Shown in pieces: positions 63,711-64,000 of a DNA stretch of 64,000 nt. A program made the position numbers and the translations under genes. Below the pieces are notes generated by a model. That model saw only the letters and a list, made by a program, of their open reading frames with translations, was not told the origin of the DNA and made no database searches. Every line of letters begins with the position of its first letter. Position 1 is the first letter of the stretch. The DNA is from Actinomycetospora straminea (GTDB lineage: Bacteria; Actinomycetota; Actinomycetes; Mycobacteriales; Pseudonocardiaceae). The stretch is taken from assembly GCF_028737255.1 (NCBI RefSeq), contig NZ_JAQZAN010000004.1, forward strand, positions 124,001-188,000, written 5' to 3'.

Positions 63711-64000
63711 GTGGAGTCGGCCCGCCGGGCGCACACCGGCGGGGAGGGCGACGTCGTCGCGCTCGGCTACCCGACCCCGGACACCCCGCGGTGCTCCGCC
63801 GGGCGGCGCGGCTACCTCATCGACGTCACGCCCGGTCCGGACAGGACCGACCCCGCGCACGCGCGCCGGTCGTCCCTGCGGCCGATCCACGACGAGGCCC
63901 TCGCGCGCGACGCGCTCGCCGTGCTGGACGACCACCTCCACCCCCGTGCCGGAGGCCGGCCTGGCCCTGCTCGAGTGGCTGGAGGTGGCGCGGGCGCGCT
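63711..64000 (+). CDS. unidentified partial frame at window end
   Basis: A GTG at 63711 opens a frame to the window end without a stop (RRAHTGGEGDVVALGYP, RRGYLIDVTPGPDRTDP, RPIHDEALARDALAVLDDHL). Near 63940 a different frame (PEAGLALLEWLEVARAR) reads more like protein, suggesting a frameshift. Not recognised; may be a further decayed gene beside the P-type ATPase remnant. Confidence 0.25.
   Translation, partial: MESARRAHTGGEGDVVALGYPTPDTPRCSAGRRGYLIDVTPGPDRTDPAHARRSSLRPIHDEALARDALAVLDDHLHPRAGGRPGPARVAGGGAGA

Overview
The window is high-GC actinobacterial DNA, most consistent with the order Pseudonocardiales (Pseudonocardia, Actinomycetospora or Saccharopolyspora relatives). This rests on very high G+C, many GTG starts, GTGA/ATGA gene overlaps, a WhiB-family regulator, a four-gene conservon, an ANTAR response regulator, and a eukaryote-like multidomain acyl-CoA carboxylase of the kind known from Saccharopolyspora. 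Genus is inference. It reads as chromosome, not plasmid or prophage: no transposase, integrase, CRISPR or phage genes were seen. About 65 protein genes, one tRNA-like gene and two clear pseudogenes are called.

Layout. 0-10 kb: LuxR-type AAA regulator, lactate-oxidase-family flavoenzyme, phosphatase, small membrane proteins, two enoyl-CoA hydratases, a glyoxalase-fold protein and an HxlR regulator. 10.4-16.1 kb: a 1896-residue biotin-dependent carboxylase. 16.2-19.0 kb: the most unusual cluster, a nicotianamine-synthase-family gene with an intradiol-dioxygenase-like protein, a ferric-reductase-like membrane protein and a small protein, divergent from an ArsR regulator with a metal-site-like last helix. 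19-28 kb: class III cyclase, a DUF262 protein bracketed by an inverted pair of ~60-bp hairpin repeats, beta-oxidation genes, MFS transporter, NmrA, MaoC, hydrolase, WhiB and OsmC. 28-34 kb: Lon, HxlR regulator, SerA, a decayed LAGLIDADG-type gene and an atypical tRNA with anticodon CAA.

34-41.7 kb: ANTAR regulator followed by a branched-chain-amino-acid-type ABC transporter with two tandem binding lipoproteins; a 16-bp-stem hairpin separates the second binding protein from the permease/ATPase genes. 41.8-51 kb: FAD monooxygenase with its LuxR-type regulator, a PaaI-like thioesterase, DNA polymerase I and an EthA-like Baeyer-Villiger monooxygenase under a palindromic promoter. 51.6-55.1 kb: a conservon (sensor kinase-like, roadblock, DUF742, GTPase). 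55.1-62 kb: an aerobic CO dehydrogenase operon (coxM-S-L, XdhC-YHS fusion, MoxR ATPase, VWA protein) divergent from a LysR regulator. The end holds a frameshifted P-type ATPase remnant and an unidentified partial frame.

Themes: carbon and lipid catabolism (hydratases, dehydrogenases, carboxylase, branched-chain uptake), flavin and molybdenum oxidations including CO oxidation, and a candidate metal-handling operon built on nicotianamine synthase. A palindromic repeat recurs at 7.9-8.1 kb and 41.9 kb, where it forms the C-terminal tail of the FAD monooxygenase. All calls are by eye; no database search was run.
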